A stretch of 64,000 bases of DNA from Auanema rhodensis. Lineage: Eukaryota > Nematoda > Chromadorea > Rhabditida > Rhabditidae. A program made the position numbers and the translations under genes. Below the pieces are notes generated by a model that was not told the DNA's origin, made no database searches, and saw only the letters and a program-made list of their open reading frames with translations. Where the stretch lies: contig OZ059895.1 of assembly GCA_964057225.1 (NCBI GenBank), positions 20,284,688 to 20,348,687 of the forward strand. Direction: 5' to 3'. Positions 1 through 10,881 of the stretch are shown here, one piece after another. Position 1 is the stretch's first letter. Each line of letters opens with the position of its first letter.

Positions 1-22
1 TAGAATAGTGCATTCGATGCGG

Positions 23-73
23 ATTTTTAAGCTGCGTCGGTCTGTGTTATCAGATTTGCGCTAGCTTAAAAAT
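23..73. other. Long imperfect inverted repeat (51-nt hairpin or cruciform), once per monomer
   Basis: ATTTTTAAGCT (23-33) is the exact reverse complement of AGCTTAAAAAT (63-73), an 11-bp perfect arm. Inside it GCG (34-36) pairs with CGC (59-61), leaving T62 bulged. A second inner stem ATCTG (40-44) and CAGAT (51-55) closes a 6-base loop in monomers with A40; in monomers with G40, as in this reference unit, that pair becomes G-T. The element recurs in nearly every unit. Recurrent variants weaken it: AGGATT at 62-67, T25 to A, G36 to A, T28 to C, A29 to G and T67 to A, and I saw no compensating changes. Its use as a cruciform or RNA hairpin is inference. Confidence 0.85.
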
Positions 74-81
74 GCACCGAG

Positions 82-95
82 ATATCAACTGATAT
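82..95. other. Short dyad ATATC-AACT-GATAT
   Basis: A 5-bp inverted repeat with a 4-base spacer sits just downstream of the long hairpin and is present in most monomers. It is disrupted where C86 becomes A (monomers at 38802, 41961, 44067, 46873 and 48979) and where A94 becomes T (19657, 22289, 23693). It is short enough to be fortuitous in AT-rich DNA. Confidence 0.55.
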
Positions 96-173
96 ATGTT
101 CACACTTATATCCTCGATTTTCACCCTGAAGAATTAATTTTTTCGTTGAATAACAATGTCCATCGTCTTCGCC

Positions 174-190
174 TTGAAAAAAGGAATCTA
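174..190. repeat. Poly-A slippage segment, the main length-variable site of the monomer
   Basis: The common form is CCTTG, six A, then GGAATCTA. Other forms are CCTTGAAAGAAAGAATCTG, CCTTA-runs followed by GGTATCT, and pure A-runs of about 10 to 11 bases followed by TCTG (for example 57923, 60731, 63184). Nearly every 350-bp unit owes its lost base to this segment: units starting 30362, 31414, 34572, 36336, 45471, 45821, 50383, 50733, 51785, 52486, 53538, 61958 and 62308. That is the pattern expected of replication slippage at a homopolymer. Confidence 0.85.
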
Positions 191-210
191 AAAACATCTA
201 CTTTTTGCTA

Positions 211-255
211 AATTATTTTGAAATTTTTCGAAAAAATTTTTGTCAAAATGTTTTT
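211..255. other. Conserved A-tract core with palindrome TTTTTCGAAAAA
   Basis: The 12-bp perfect palindrome TTTTTCGAAAAA occupies 224-235 and is flanked by AAATTTTT, AAAAAATTTTT, AAAA and TTTTT runs. Several run centres are about one helical turn apart, which usually means intrinsic DNA curvature. The segment changes little across the window. Exceptions include a C at 228 in some units between 39504 and 51082 (TTCCG), a single A change at about 29533, and a C in the A-run at about 55877. Curvature and any role in nucleosome positioning are inference. Confidence 0.6.
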
Positions 256-262
256 GGGAGCA

Positions 263-290
263 ATGTTGAGTGTACATGGAAACTCAACAT
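263..290. other. Perfect 9-bp-stem hairpin, once per monomer
   Basis: ATGTTGAGT (263-271) and ACTCAACAT (282-290) are exact reverse complements around the loop GTACATGGAA. Nearly every monomer keeps both arms. Two recurrent variants break one pair each without compensation: G270 to T (GATTG monomers, only between 4564 and 19305) and T284 to G (AACGCAAC at 39084, 42244 and 47156). No U-run follows, so this is not a bacterial-type terminator. Confidence 0.85.
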
Positions 291-333
291 ACACTAATGC
301 ATCATTTTTCAAACGATCATAACTAATTTTTGT

Positions 334-350
334 ATTAAGCGTTTCTCAAT
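334..350. other. Short hairpin ATTGAG-CGTTT-CTCAAT at the unit junction
   Basis: Six-base arms surround a 5-base loop in monomers with G337. About half the units have A337 (ATTAAG), which breaks one pair, and others have T345 (TTTTTC), which breaks the closing pair. A337 is often followed by a unit beginning TAGTATAG, so the variants on both sides of this junction travel together. Confidence 0.65.
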
Positions 351-1755
351 GTAGTATAGTGCATTCGATGCGGATTTTTAAGCTGCGTCGATCTGTGTTA
401 TCAGATTTGCGCTAGCTTAAAAATGCACCGAGATATCAACTGATATAAGTTCACACTTATATCCTCGATTTTCACCCTGAAGAATTAATTTTTTCGTTGA
501 ATAACATCGTCCATCGTCTTTGCTTTGAAAAAAGGAATCTAAAAACATCTACTTTTTGCTAAATTATTCTGAAATTTTTCGAAAAAATTTTTGTCAAAAT
601 GTTTTTGGAAGCAATGTTGAGTGTACATGGAAACTCAACATACACTAATGCATCATTTTTCAAACGATCATAACTAATTTTTGTATTGAGCGTTTCTCAA
701 TGTAGTATAGTGCATTCGATGCGGATTTTTAAGCTGCGTCGATCTGTGTTATCAGATTTGCGCTAGCTTAAAAATGCACCGAGATATCAACTGATATATG
801 TTCACACTTATATCCTCGATTTTCACCCTGAAGAATTAATTTTTTCGTTGAATAACAATGTCCATCGTCTTCGCCTTGAAAAAAGGAATCTAAAAACATC
901 TACTTTTTGCTATATTATTTTGAAATTTTTCGAAAAAATTTTTGTCAAAATGTTTTTGGAAGCAATGTTGAGTGTACATGGAAACTCAACATACACTAAT
1001 GCATCATTTTTCGAACGATCATAACTAATTTTTGTATTGAGCGTTTCTCAATGTAGTATAGTGCATTCGATGCGGATTTTTAAGCTGCGTCGATCTGTGT
1101 TATCAGATTTGCGCAGGATTAAAAATGCACCGAGATATCAACTGATATAAGTTCACACTTATATCCTCGATTTTCACCCTGAAGAATTAATTTTTTCGTT
1201 GAATAACATCGTCCATCGTCTTTGCCTTGAAAAAAGGAATCTAAAAACATCTACTTTTTGCTAAATTATTCTGAAATTTTTCGAAAAAATTTTTGTCAAA
1301 ATGTTTTTGGAAGCAATGTTGAGTGTACATGGAAACTCAACATACACTAATGCATCATTTTTCAAACGATCATAACTAATTTTTGTATTGAGCGTTTCTC
1401 AATGTAGAATAGTGCATTCGATGCGGATTTTTAAGCTGCGTCGGTCTGTGTTATCAGATTTGCGCTAGCTTAAAAATGCACCGAGATATCAACTGATATA
1501 TGTTCACACTTATATCCTCGATTTTCACCCTGAAGAATTAATTTTTTCGTTGAATAACAATGTCCATCGTCTTCGCCTTGAAAAAAGGAATCTAAAAACA
1601 TCTACTTTTTGCTAAATTATTTTGAAATTTTTCGAAAAAATTTTTGTCAAAATGTTTTTGGGAGCAATGTTGAGTGTACATGGAAACTCAACATACACTA
1701 ATGCATCATTTTTCAAACGATCATAACTAATTTTTGTATTAAGCGTTTCTCAATG

Positions 1756-2457
1756 TAGTATAGTGCATTCGATGCGGATTTTTAAGCTGCGTCGATCTGT
1801 GTTATCAGATTTGCGCTAGCTTAAAAATGCACCGAGATATCAACTGATATAAGTTCACACTTATATCCTCGATTTTCACCCTGAAGAATTAATTTTTTCG
1901 TTGAATAACATCGTCCATCGTCTTTGCCTTGAAAAAAGGAATCTAAAAACATCTACTTTTTGCTAAATTATTTTGAAATTTTTCGAAAAAATTTTTGTCA
2001 AAATGTTTTTGGAAGCAATGTTGAGTGTACATGGAAACTCAACATACACTAATGCATCATTTTTCGAACGATCATAACTAATTTTTGTATTGAGCGTTTC
2101 TCAATGTAGAATAGTGCATTCGATGCGGATTTTCAAGCTGCGTCGATCTGTGTTATCAGATTTGCGCAGGATTAAAAATGCACCGAGATATCAACTGATA
2201 TAAGTTCACACTTATATCCTCGATTTTCACCCTGAAGAATTAATTTTTTCGTTGAATAACATCGTCCATCGTCTTTGCCTTGAAAAAAGGAATCTAAAAA
2301 CATCTACTTTTTGCTAAATTATTCTGAAATTTTTCGAAAAAATTTTTGTCAAAATGTTTTTGGAAGCAATGTTGAGTGTACATGGAAACTCAACATACAC
2401 TAATGCATCATTTTTCAAACGATCATAACTAATTTTTGTATTGAGCGTTTCTCAATG
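1756..2457 (+). repeat. Two hybrid monomers closing the first 7-mer
   Basis: The unit at 1756 starts like type B (TAGTATAG, A40, A97, CATCG) but ends like type C (T218 and G311, CGAACG). The unit at 2107 is D-like (AGGATT, CATCG, C218) but begins TAGAATAG and carries C28. Together they replace the B-C pair found at the equivalent place in the second 7-mer, as expected if an unequal exchange fused B and C and removed a monomer. Confidence 0.65.
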
Positions 2458-4212
2458 TAGAATAGTGCATTCGATGCGGATTTTTAAGCTGCGTCGGTCT
2501 GTGTTATCAGATTTGCGCTAGCTTAAAAATGCACCGAGATATCAACTGATATATGTTCACACTTATATCCTCGATTTTCACCCTGAAGAATTAATTTTTT
2601 CGTTGAATAACAATGTCCATCGTCTTCGCCTTGAAAAAAGGAATCTAAAAACATCTACTTTTTGCTAAATTATTTTGAAATTTTTCGAAAAAATTTTTGT
2701 CAAAATGTTTTTGGGAGCAATGTTGAGTGTACATGGAAACTCAACATACACTAATGCATCATTTTTCAAACGATCATAACTAATTTTTGTATTAAGCGTT
2801 TCTCAATGTAGTATAGTGCATTCGATGCGGATTTTTAAGCTGCGTCGATCTGTGTTATCAGATTTGCGCTAGCTTAAAAATGCACCGAGATATCAACTGA
2901 TATAAGTTCACACTTATATCCTCGATTTTCACCCTGAAGAATTAATTTTTTCGTTGAATAACATCGTCCATCGTCTTTGCTTTGAAAAAAGGAATCTAAA
3001 AACATCTACTTTTTGCTAAATTATTCTGAAATTTTTCGAAAAAATTTTTGTCAAAATGTTTTTGGAAGCAATGTTGAGTGTACATGGAAACTCAACATAC
3101 ACTAATGCATCATTTTTCAAACGATCATAACTAATTTTTGTATTGAGCGTTTCTCAATGTAGTATAGTGCATTCGATGCGGATTTTTAAGCTGCGTCGAT
3201 CTGTGTTATCAGATTTGCGCTAGCTTAAAAATGCACCGAGATATCAACTGATATATGTTCACACTTATATCCTCGATTTTCACCCTGAAGAATTAATTTT
3301 TTCGTTGAATAACAATGTCCATCGTCTTCGCCTTGAAAAAAGGAATCTAAAAACATCTACTTTTTGCTATATTATTTTGAAATTTTTCGAAAAAATTTTT
3401 GTCAAAATGTTTTTGGAAGCAATGTTGAGTGTACATGGAAACTCAACATACACTAATGCATCATTTTTCGAACGATCATAACTAATTTTTGTATTGAGCG
3501 TTTCTCAATGTAGTATAGTGCATTCGATGCGGATTTTTAAGCTGCGTCGATCTGTGTTATCAGATTTGCGCAGGATTAAAAATGCACCGAGATATCAACT
3601 GATATAAGTTCACACTTATATCCTCGATTTTCACCCTGAAGAATTAATTTTTTCGTTGAATAACATCGTCCATCGTCTTTGCCTTGAAAAAAGGAATCTA
3701 AAAACATCTACTTTTTGCTAAATTATTCTGAAATTTTTCGAAAAAATTTTTGTCAAAATGTTTTTGGAAGCAATGTTGAGTGTACATGGAAACTCAACAT
3801 ACACTAATGCATCATTTTTCAAACGATCATAACTAATTTTTGTATTGAGCGTTTCTCAATGTAGAATAGTGCATTCGATGCGGATTTTTAAGCTGCGTCG
3901 GTCTGTGTTATCAGATTTGCGCTAGCTTAAAAATGCACCGAGATATCAACTGATATATGTTCACACTTATATCCTCGATTTTCACCCTGAAGAATTAATT
4001 TTTTCGTTGAATAACAATGTCCATCGTCTTCGCCTTGAAAAAAGGAATCTAAAAACATCTACTTTTTGCTAAATTATTTTGAAATTTTTCGAAAAAATTT
4101 TTGTCAAAATGTTTTTGGGAGCAATGTTGAGTGTACATGGAAACTCAACATACACTAATGCATCATTTTTCAAACGATCATAACTAATTTTTGTATTAAG
4201 CGTTTCTCAATG
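2458..4212 (+). repeat. Five-monomer segment A-B-C-D-A, copy 2
   Basis: This is the second copy of 1-1755 in the same phase. It continues with B (4213, with a private C in ACTTCTTGC near 4415) and C' (4564). C' has a type C 5' part but carries T270 (GATTG) and A311 at its 3' end, like the monomers of the next block. Confidence 0.85.
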
Positions 4213-5967
4213 TAGTATAGTGCATTCGATGCGGATTTTTAAGCTGCGTCGATCTGTGTTATCAGATTTGCGCTAGCTTAAAAATGCACCGAGATATCAA
4301 CTGATATAAGTTCACACTTATATCCTCGATTTTCACCCTGAAGAATTAATTTTTTCGTTGAATAACATCGTCCATCGTCTTTGCTTTGAAAAAAGGAATC
4401 TAAAAACATCTACTTCTTGCTAAATTATTCTGAAATTTTTCGAAAAAATTTTTGTCAAAATGTTTTTGGAAGCAATGTTGAGTGTACATGGAAACTCAAC
4501 ATACACTAATGCATCATTTTTCAAACGATCATAACTAATTTTTGTATTGAGCGTTTCTCAATGTAGTATAGTGCATTCGATGCGGATTTTTAAGCTGCGT
4601 CGATCTGTGTTATCAGATTTGCGCTAGCTTAAAAATGCACCGAGATATCAACTGATATATGTTCACACTTATATCCTCGATTTTCACCCTGAAGAATTAA
4701 TTTTTTCGTTGAATAACAATGTCCATCGTCTTCGCCTTGAAAAAAGGAATCTAAAAACATCTACTTTTTGCTATATTATTTTGAAATTTTTCGAAAAAAT
4801 TTTTGTCAAAATGTTTTTGGAAGCAATGTTGATTGTACATGGAAACTCAACATACACTAATGCATCATTTTTCAAACGATCATAACTAATTTTTGTATTG
4901 AGCGTTTCTCAATGTAGAAAAGTGCATTCGATGCGGATTTTTAAGCTGCGTCGGTCTGTGTTATCAGATTTGCGCTAGCTTAAAAATGCACCGAGATATC
5001 AACTGATATATGTTCACACTTATATCCTCGATTTTCACCCTGAAGAATTAATTTTTTCGTTGAATTACAATGTCCATCGTCTTTGCCTTGAAAAAAGGAA
5101 TCTAAAAACATCTACTTTTTGCTAAATTATTCTGAAATTTTTCGAAAAAATTTTTGTCAAAATGTTTTTGGAAGCAATGTTGAGTGTACATGGAAACTCA
5201 ACATACACTAATGCATCATTTTTCAAACGATGATAACTAATTTTTGTATTGAGCGTTTCTCAATGTAGAATAGTGCATTCGATGCGGATTTTTAAGCTGC
5301 GTCGGTCTGTGTTATCAGATTTGCGCTAGCTTAAAAATGCACCGAGATATCAACTGATATAAGTTCACACTTATATCCTCGATTTTCACCCTGAAGAATT
5401 AATTTTTTCGTTGAATAACATCGTCCATCGTCTTTGCTTTGAAAAAAGGAATCTAAAAACATCTACTTTTTGCTAAATTATTCTGAAATTTTTCGAAAAA
5501 ATTTTTGTCAAAATGTTTTTGGAAGCAATGTTGAGTGTACATGGAAACTCAACATACACTAATGCATCATTTTTCAAACGATCATAACTAATTTTTGTAT
5601 TGAGCGTTTCTCAATGTAGAATAGTGCATTCGATGCGGATTTTTAAGCTGCGTCGGTCTGTGTTATCAGATTTGCGCTAGCTTAAAAATGCACCGAGATA
5701 TCAACTGATATATGTTCACACTTATATCCTCGATTTTCACCCTGAAGAATTAATTTTTTCGTTGAATAACAATGTCCATCGTCTTCGCCTTGAAAAAAGG
5801 AATCTAAAAACATCTACTTTTTGCTATATTATTTTGAAATTTTTCGAAAAAATTTTTGTCAAAATGTTTTTGGAAGCAATGTTGAGTGTACATGGAAACT
5901 CAACATACACTAATGCATCATTTTTCGAACGATCATAACTAATTTTTGTATTGAGCGTTTCTCAATG

Positions 5968-8424
5968 TAGTATAGTGCATTCGATGCGGATTTTTAAGCT
6001 GCGTCGATCTGTGTTATCAGATTTGCGCAGGATTAAAAATGCACCGAGATATCAACTGATATAAATTCACACTTATATCCTCGATTTTCACCCTGAAGAA
6101 TTAATTTTTTCGTTGAATAACATCGTCCATCGTCTTTGCCTTGAAAAAAGGAATCTAAAAACATCTACTTTTTGCTAAATTATTTTGAAATTTTTCGAAA
6201 AAATTTTTGTCAAAATGTTTTTGGAAGCAATGTTGATTGTACATGGAAACTCAACATACACTAATGCATCATTTTTCAAACGATCATAACTAATTTTTGT
6301 ATTGAGCGTTTCTCAATGTAGTATAGTGCATTCGATGCGGATTTTTAAGCTGCGTCGATCTGTGTTATCAGATTTGCGCAGGATTAAAAATGCACCGAGA
6401 TATCAACTGACATAAATTCACACTTATATCCTCGATTTTCACCCTGAAGAATTAATTTTTTCGTTGAATAACATCGTCCATCGTCTTTGCCTTGAAAAAA
6501 GGAATCTAAAAACATCTACTTTTTGCTAAATTATTTTGAAATTTTTCGAAAAAATTTTTGTCAAAATGTTTTTGGAAGCAATGTTGATTGTACATGGAAA
6601 CTCAACATACACTAATGCATCATTTTTCAAACGATCATAACTAATTTTTGTATTGAGCGTTTCTCAATGTAGAAAAGTGCATTCGATGCGGATTTTTAAG
6701 CTGCGTCGGTCTGTGTTATCAGATTTGCGCTAGCTTAAAAATGCACCGAGATATCAACTGATATATGTTCACACTTATATCCTCGATTTTCACCCTGAAG
6801 AATTAATTTTTTCGTTGAATTACAATGTCCATCGTCTTTGCCTTGAAAAAAGGAATCTAAAAACATCTACTTTTTGCTAAATTATTCTGAAATTTTTCGA
6901 AAAAATTTTTGTCAAAATGTTTTTGGAAGCAATGTTGAGTGTACATGGAAACTCAACATACACTAATGCATCATTTTTCAAACGATCATAACTAATTTTT
7001 GTATTGAGCGTTTCTCAATGTAGAATAGTGCATTCGATGCGGATTTTTAAGCTGCGTCGGTCTGTGTTATCAGATTTGCGCTAGCTTAAAAATGCACCGA
7101 GATATCAACTGATATATGTTCACACTTATATCCTCGATTTTCACCCTGAAGAATTAATTTTTTCGTTGAATAACAATGTCCATCGTCTTTGCCTTGAAAA
7201 AAGGAATCTAAAAACATCTACTTTTTGCTAAATTATTTTGAAATTTTTCGAAAAAATTTTTGTCAAAATGTTTTTGGAAGCAATGTTGATTGTACATGGA
7301 AACTCAACATACACTAATGCATCATTTTTCAAACGATCATAACTAATTTTTGTATTGAGCGTTTCTCAATGTAGAAAAGTGCATTCGATGCGGATTTTTA
7401 AGCTGCGTCGGTCTGTGTTATCAGATTTGCGCTAGCTTAAAAATGCACCGAGATATCAACTGATATATGTTCACACTTATATCCTCGATTTTCACCCTGA
7501 AGAATTAATTTTTTCGTTGAATAACAATGTCCATCGTCTTTGCCTTGAAAAAAGGAATCTAAAAACATCTACTTTTTGCTAAATTATTCTGAAATTTTTC
7601 GAAAAAATTTTTGTCAAAATGTTTTTGGAAGCAATGTTGAGTGTACATGGAAACTCAACATACACTAATGCATCATTTTTCAAACGATCATAACTAATTT
7701 TTGTATTGAGCGTTTCTCAATGTAGAATAGTGCATTCGATGCGGATTTTCAAGCTGCGTCGGTCTGTGTTATCAGATTTGCGCTAGCTTAAAAATGCACC
7801 GAGATATCAACTGATATATGTTCACACTTATATCCTCGATTTTCACCCTGAAGAATTAATTTTTTCGTTGAATAACAATGTCCATCGTCTTTGCCTCGAA
7901 AAAAGGAATCTAAAAACATCTACTTTTTGCTAAATTATTCTGAAATTTTTCGAAAAAATTTTTGTCAAAATGTTTTTGGAAGCAATGTTGAGTGTACATG
8001 GAAACTCAACATACACTAATGCATCATTTTTCAAACGATCATAACTAATTTTTGTATTGAGCGTTTCTCAATGTAGAATAGTGCATTCGATGCGGATTTT
8101 TAAGCTGCGTCGGTCTGTGTTATCAGATTTGCGCTAGCTTAAAAATGCACCGAGATATCAACTGATATATGTTCACACTTATATCCTCGATTTTCACCCT
8201 GAAGAATTAATTTTTTCGTTGAATTACAATGTCCATCGTCTTCGCCTTGAAAAAAGGAATCTAAAAACATCTTCTTTTTGCTAAATTATCTTGAAATTTT
8301 TCGAAAAAATTTTTGTCAAAATGTTTTTGGAAGCAATGTTGAGTGTACATGGAAACTCAACATACACTAATGCATCATTTTTCAAACGATCATAACTAAT
8401 TTTTGTATTAAGCGTTTCTCAATG
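5968..8424 (+). repeat. Seven-monomer segment, copy 1 (offset 4914)
   Basis: Units at 5968, 6319, 6670, 7021, 7372, 7723 and 8074 match those at 10882-13338 in order. Shared rare markers include GACATAAATTC (C near 6411 and 11325), AATTACAATG, T270 units, TTTCAAG (C at 7750 and 12664), TTTGCCTCG and CATCTTCTTTT. Differences seen: TAGTATAG versus TAGAATAG at the first unit, and TATCTTG versus TATTTTG at about 8291 and 13205. Confidence 0.85.
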
Positions 8425-9477
8425 TAGTATAGTGCATTCGATGCGGATTTTTAAGCTGCGTCGATCTGTGTTATCAGATTTGCGCTAGCTTAAAAATGCA
8501 CCGAGATATCAACTGATATAAGTTCACACTTATATCCTCGATTTTCACCCTGAAGAATTAATTTTTTCGTTGAATAACAATGTCCATCGTCTTTGCCTCG
8601 AAAAAAGGAATCTAAAAACATCTACTTTTTGCTAAATTATTCTGAAATTTTTCGAAAAAATTTTTGTCAAAATGTTTTTGGAAGCAATGTTGAGTGTACA
8701 TGGAAACTCAACATACACTAATGCATCATTTTTCAAACGATCATAACTAATTTTTGTATTGAGCGTTTCTCAATGTAGAATAGTGCATTCGATGCGGATT
8801 TTTAAGCTGCGTCGGTCTGTGTTATCAGATTTGCGCTAGCTTAAAAATGCACCGAGATATCAACTGATATATGTTCACACTTATATCCTCGATTTTCACC
8901 CTGAAGAATTAATTTTTTCGTTGAATTACAATGTCCATCGTCTTCGCCTTGAAAAAAGGAATCTAAAAACATCTTCTTTTTGCTAAATTATCTTGAAATT
9001 TTTCGAAAAAATTTTTGTCAAAATGTTTTTGGAAGCAATGTTGAGTGTACATGGAAACTCAACATACACTAATGCATCATTTTTCAAACGATCATAACTA
9101 ATTTTTGTATTAAGCGTTTCTCAATGTAGTATAGTGCATTCGATGCGGATTTTTAAGCTGCGTCGATCTGTGTTATCAGATTTGCGCTAGCTTAAAAATG
9201 CACCGAGATATCAACTGATATAAGTTCACACTTATATCCTCGATTTTCACCCTGAAGAATTAATTTTTTCGTTGAATAACATCGTCCATCGTCTTTGCTT
9301 TGAAAAAAGGAATCTAAAAACATCTACTTTTTGCTAAATTATTCTGAAATTTTTCGAAAAAATTTTTGTCAAAATGTTTTTGGAAGCAATGTTGAGTGTA
9401 CATGGAAACTCAACATACACTAATGCATCATTTTTCAAACGATCATAACTAATTTTTGTATTGAGCGTTTCTCAATG
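8074..9477 (+). repeat. Local 702-bp (two-monomer) tandem duplication with a hybrid unit
   Basis: Units 8074 and 8776 share the rare combination AATTACAATG, CTTCGCC, CATCTTCTTTT, TATCTTG and ATTAAG. The unit between them (8425) begins like 9127 (TAGTATAG, A40, A97) and ends like 7723 (CAATG, TTTGCCTCG, C218). This is the expected join of a tandem duplication. The switch lies between monomer positions 97 and about 155, that is 8521-8580. Confidence 0.8.
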
Positions 9478-10881
9478 TAGAAAAGTGCATTCGATGCGGA
9501 TTTTTAAGCTGCGTCGGTCTGTGTTATCAGATTTGCGCTAGCTTAAAAATGCACCGAGATATCAACTGATATATGTTCACACTTATATCCTCGATTTTCA
9601 CCCTGAAGAATTAATTTTTTCGTTGAATTACAATGTCCATCGTCTTTGCCTTGAAAAAAGGAATCTAAAAACATCTACTTTTTGCTAAATTATTCTGAAA
9701 TTTTTCGAAAAAATTTTTGTCAAAATGTTTTTGGAAGCAATGTTGAGTGTACATGGAAACTCAACATACACTAATGCATCATTTTTCAAACGATCATAAC
9801 TAATTTTTGTATTGAGCGTTTCTCAATGTAGAAAAGTGCATTCGATGCGGATTTTTAAGCTGCGTCGGTCTGTGTTATCAGATTTGCGCTAGCTTAAAAA
9901 TGCACCGAGATATCAACTGATATATGTTCACACTTATATCCTCGATTTTCACCCTGAAGAATTAATTTTTTCGTTGAATTACAATGTCCATCGTCTTTGC
10001 CTTGAAAAAAGGAATCTAAAAACATCTACTTTTTGCTAAATTATTCTGAAATTTTTCGAAAAAATTTTTGTCAAAATGTTTTTGGAAGCAATGTTGAGTG
10101 TACATGGAAACTCAACATACACTAATGCATCATTTTTCAAACGATCATAACTAATTTTTGTATTGAGCGTTTCTCAATGTAGAATAGTGCATTCGATGCG
10201 GATTTTTAAGCTGCGTCGGTCTGTGTTATCAGATTTGCGCTAGCTTAAAAATGCACCGAGATATCAACTGATATATGTTCACACTTATATCCTCGATTTT
10301 CACCCTGAAGAATTAATTTTTTCGTTGAATAACAATGTCCATCGTCTTTGCCTTGAAAAAAGGAATCTAAAAACATCTACTTTTTGCTAAATTATTTTGA
10401 AATTTTTCGAAAAAATTTTTGTCAAAATGTTTTTGGAAGCAATGTTGATTGTACATGGAAACTCAACATACACTAATGCATCATTTTTCAAACGATCATA
10501 ACTAATTTTTGTATTGAGCGTTTCTCAATGTAGAAAAGTGCATTCGATGCGGATTTTTAAGCTGCGTCGGTCTGTGTTATCAGATTTGCGCTAGCTTAAA
10601 AATGCACCGAGATATCAACTGATATATGTTCACACTTATATCCTCGATTTTCACCCTGAAGAATTAATTTTTTCGTTGAATAACAATGTCCATCGTCTTT
10701 GCCTTGAAAAAAGGAATCTAAAAACATCTACTTTTTGCTAAATTATTCTGAAATTTTTCGAAAAAATTTTTGTCAAAATGTTTTTGGAAGCAATGTTGAG
10801 TGTACATGGAAACTCAACATACACTAATGCATCATTTTTCAAACGATCATAACTAATTTTTGTATTGAGCGTTTCTCAATG

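Larger units (their letters stand above)
1..351 (+). repeat. Reference monomer used for numbering
   Basis: First full unit. It has 113 G/C of 351 and 13 CpG. Landmarks: 1-8 class-diagnostic TAGAATAG; 23-73 long imperfect hairpin; 82-95 short dyad ATATC/GATAT; 137-149 T-run then TTCGTTGAA; 155-157 three-state site (CAATG, CATCG or CATTG in context); 170 C/T; 174-190 poly-A slippage segment; 211-255 phased A-tracts; 263-290 hairpin; 334-350 hairpin. Most recurrent variable bases are 4, 6, 25, 36, 40, 46, 62-65, 97, 109, 155-157, 170, 176-190, 207, 211, 218, 228, 258, 270, 298, 311, 337 and 345. The choice of base 1 is arbitrary, because no flanking unique DNA shows where a unit naturally begins. 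Confidence 0.95.
1..1755 (+). repeat. Five-monomer segment A-B-C-D-A, copy 1
   Basis: All diagnostic bases of these five units recur in the same order at 2458-4212, a shift of exactly 2457 bp or 7 monomers. I saw no difference between the copies at the diagnostic sites, which points to recent duplication or conversion. Confidence 0.85.
1..4914 (+). repeat. Block I: 14 monomers in an A-B-C-D higher-order pattern
   Basis: Four types are told apart by linked variants. A (1, 1405, 2458, 3862): G40, T97, G258, A337. B (352, 2809, 4213): A40, A97, CATCG at 155-159, TTTGCTTTG, C218. C (703, 3160, 4564): T211 (GCTATATT), usually G311. D (1054, 3511): AGGATT at 62-67, CATCG, C218. The order is A B C D A B' D' then A B C D A B C'. 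Both a 4-monomer (1404 bp) and a 7-monomer (2457 bp) period are therefore visible. Confidence 0.85.

Noticed and set aside
142-158. True CENP-B box
   Set aside because: Only the TTCG half matches; the required CGGG half is absent. Kept only as a low-interest finding.
263-290. Intrinsic transcription terminator
   Set aside because: The hairpin is AT-rich in its arms and is not followed by a T-run. The window is eukaryotic satellite, so the bacterial model does not apply.
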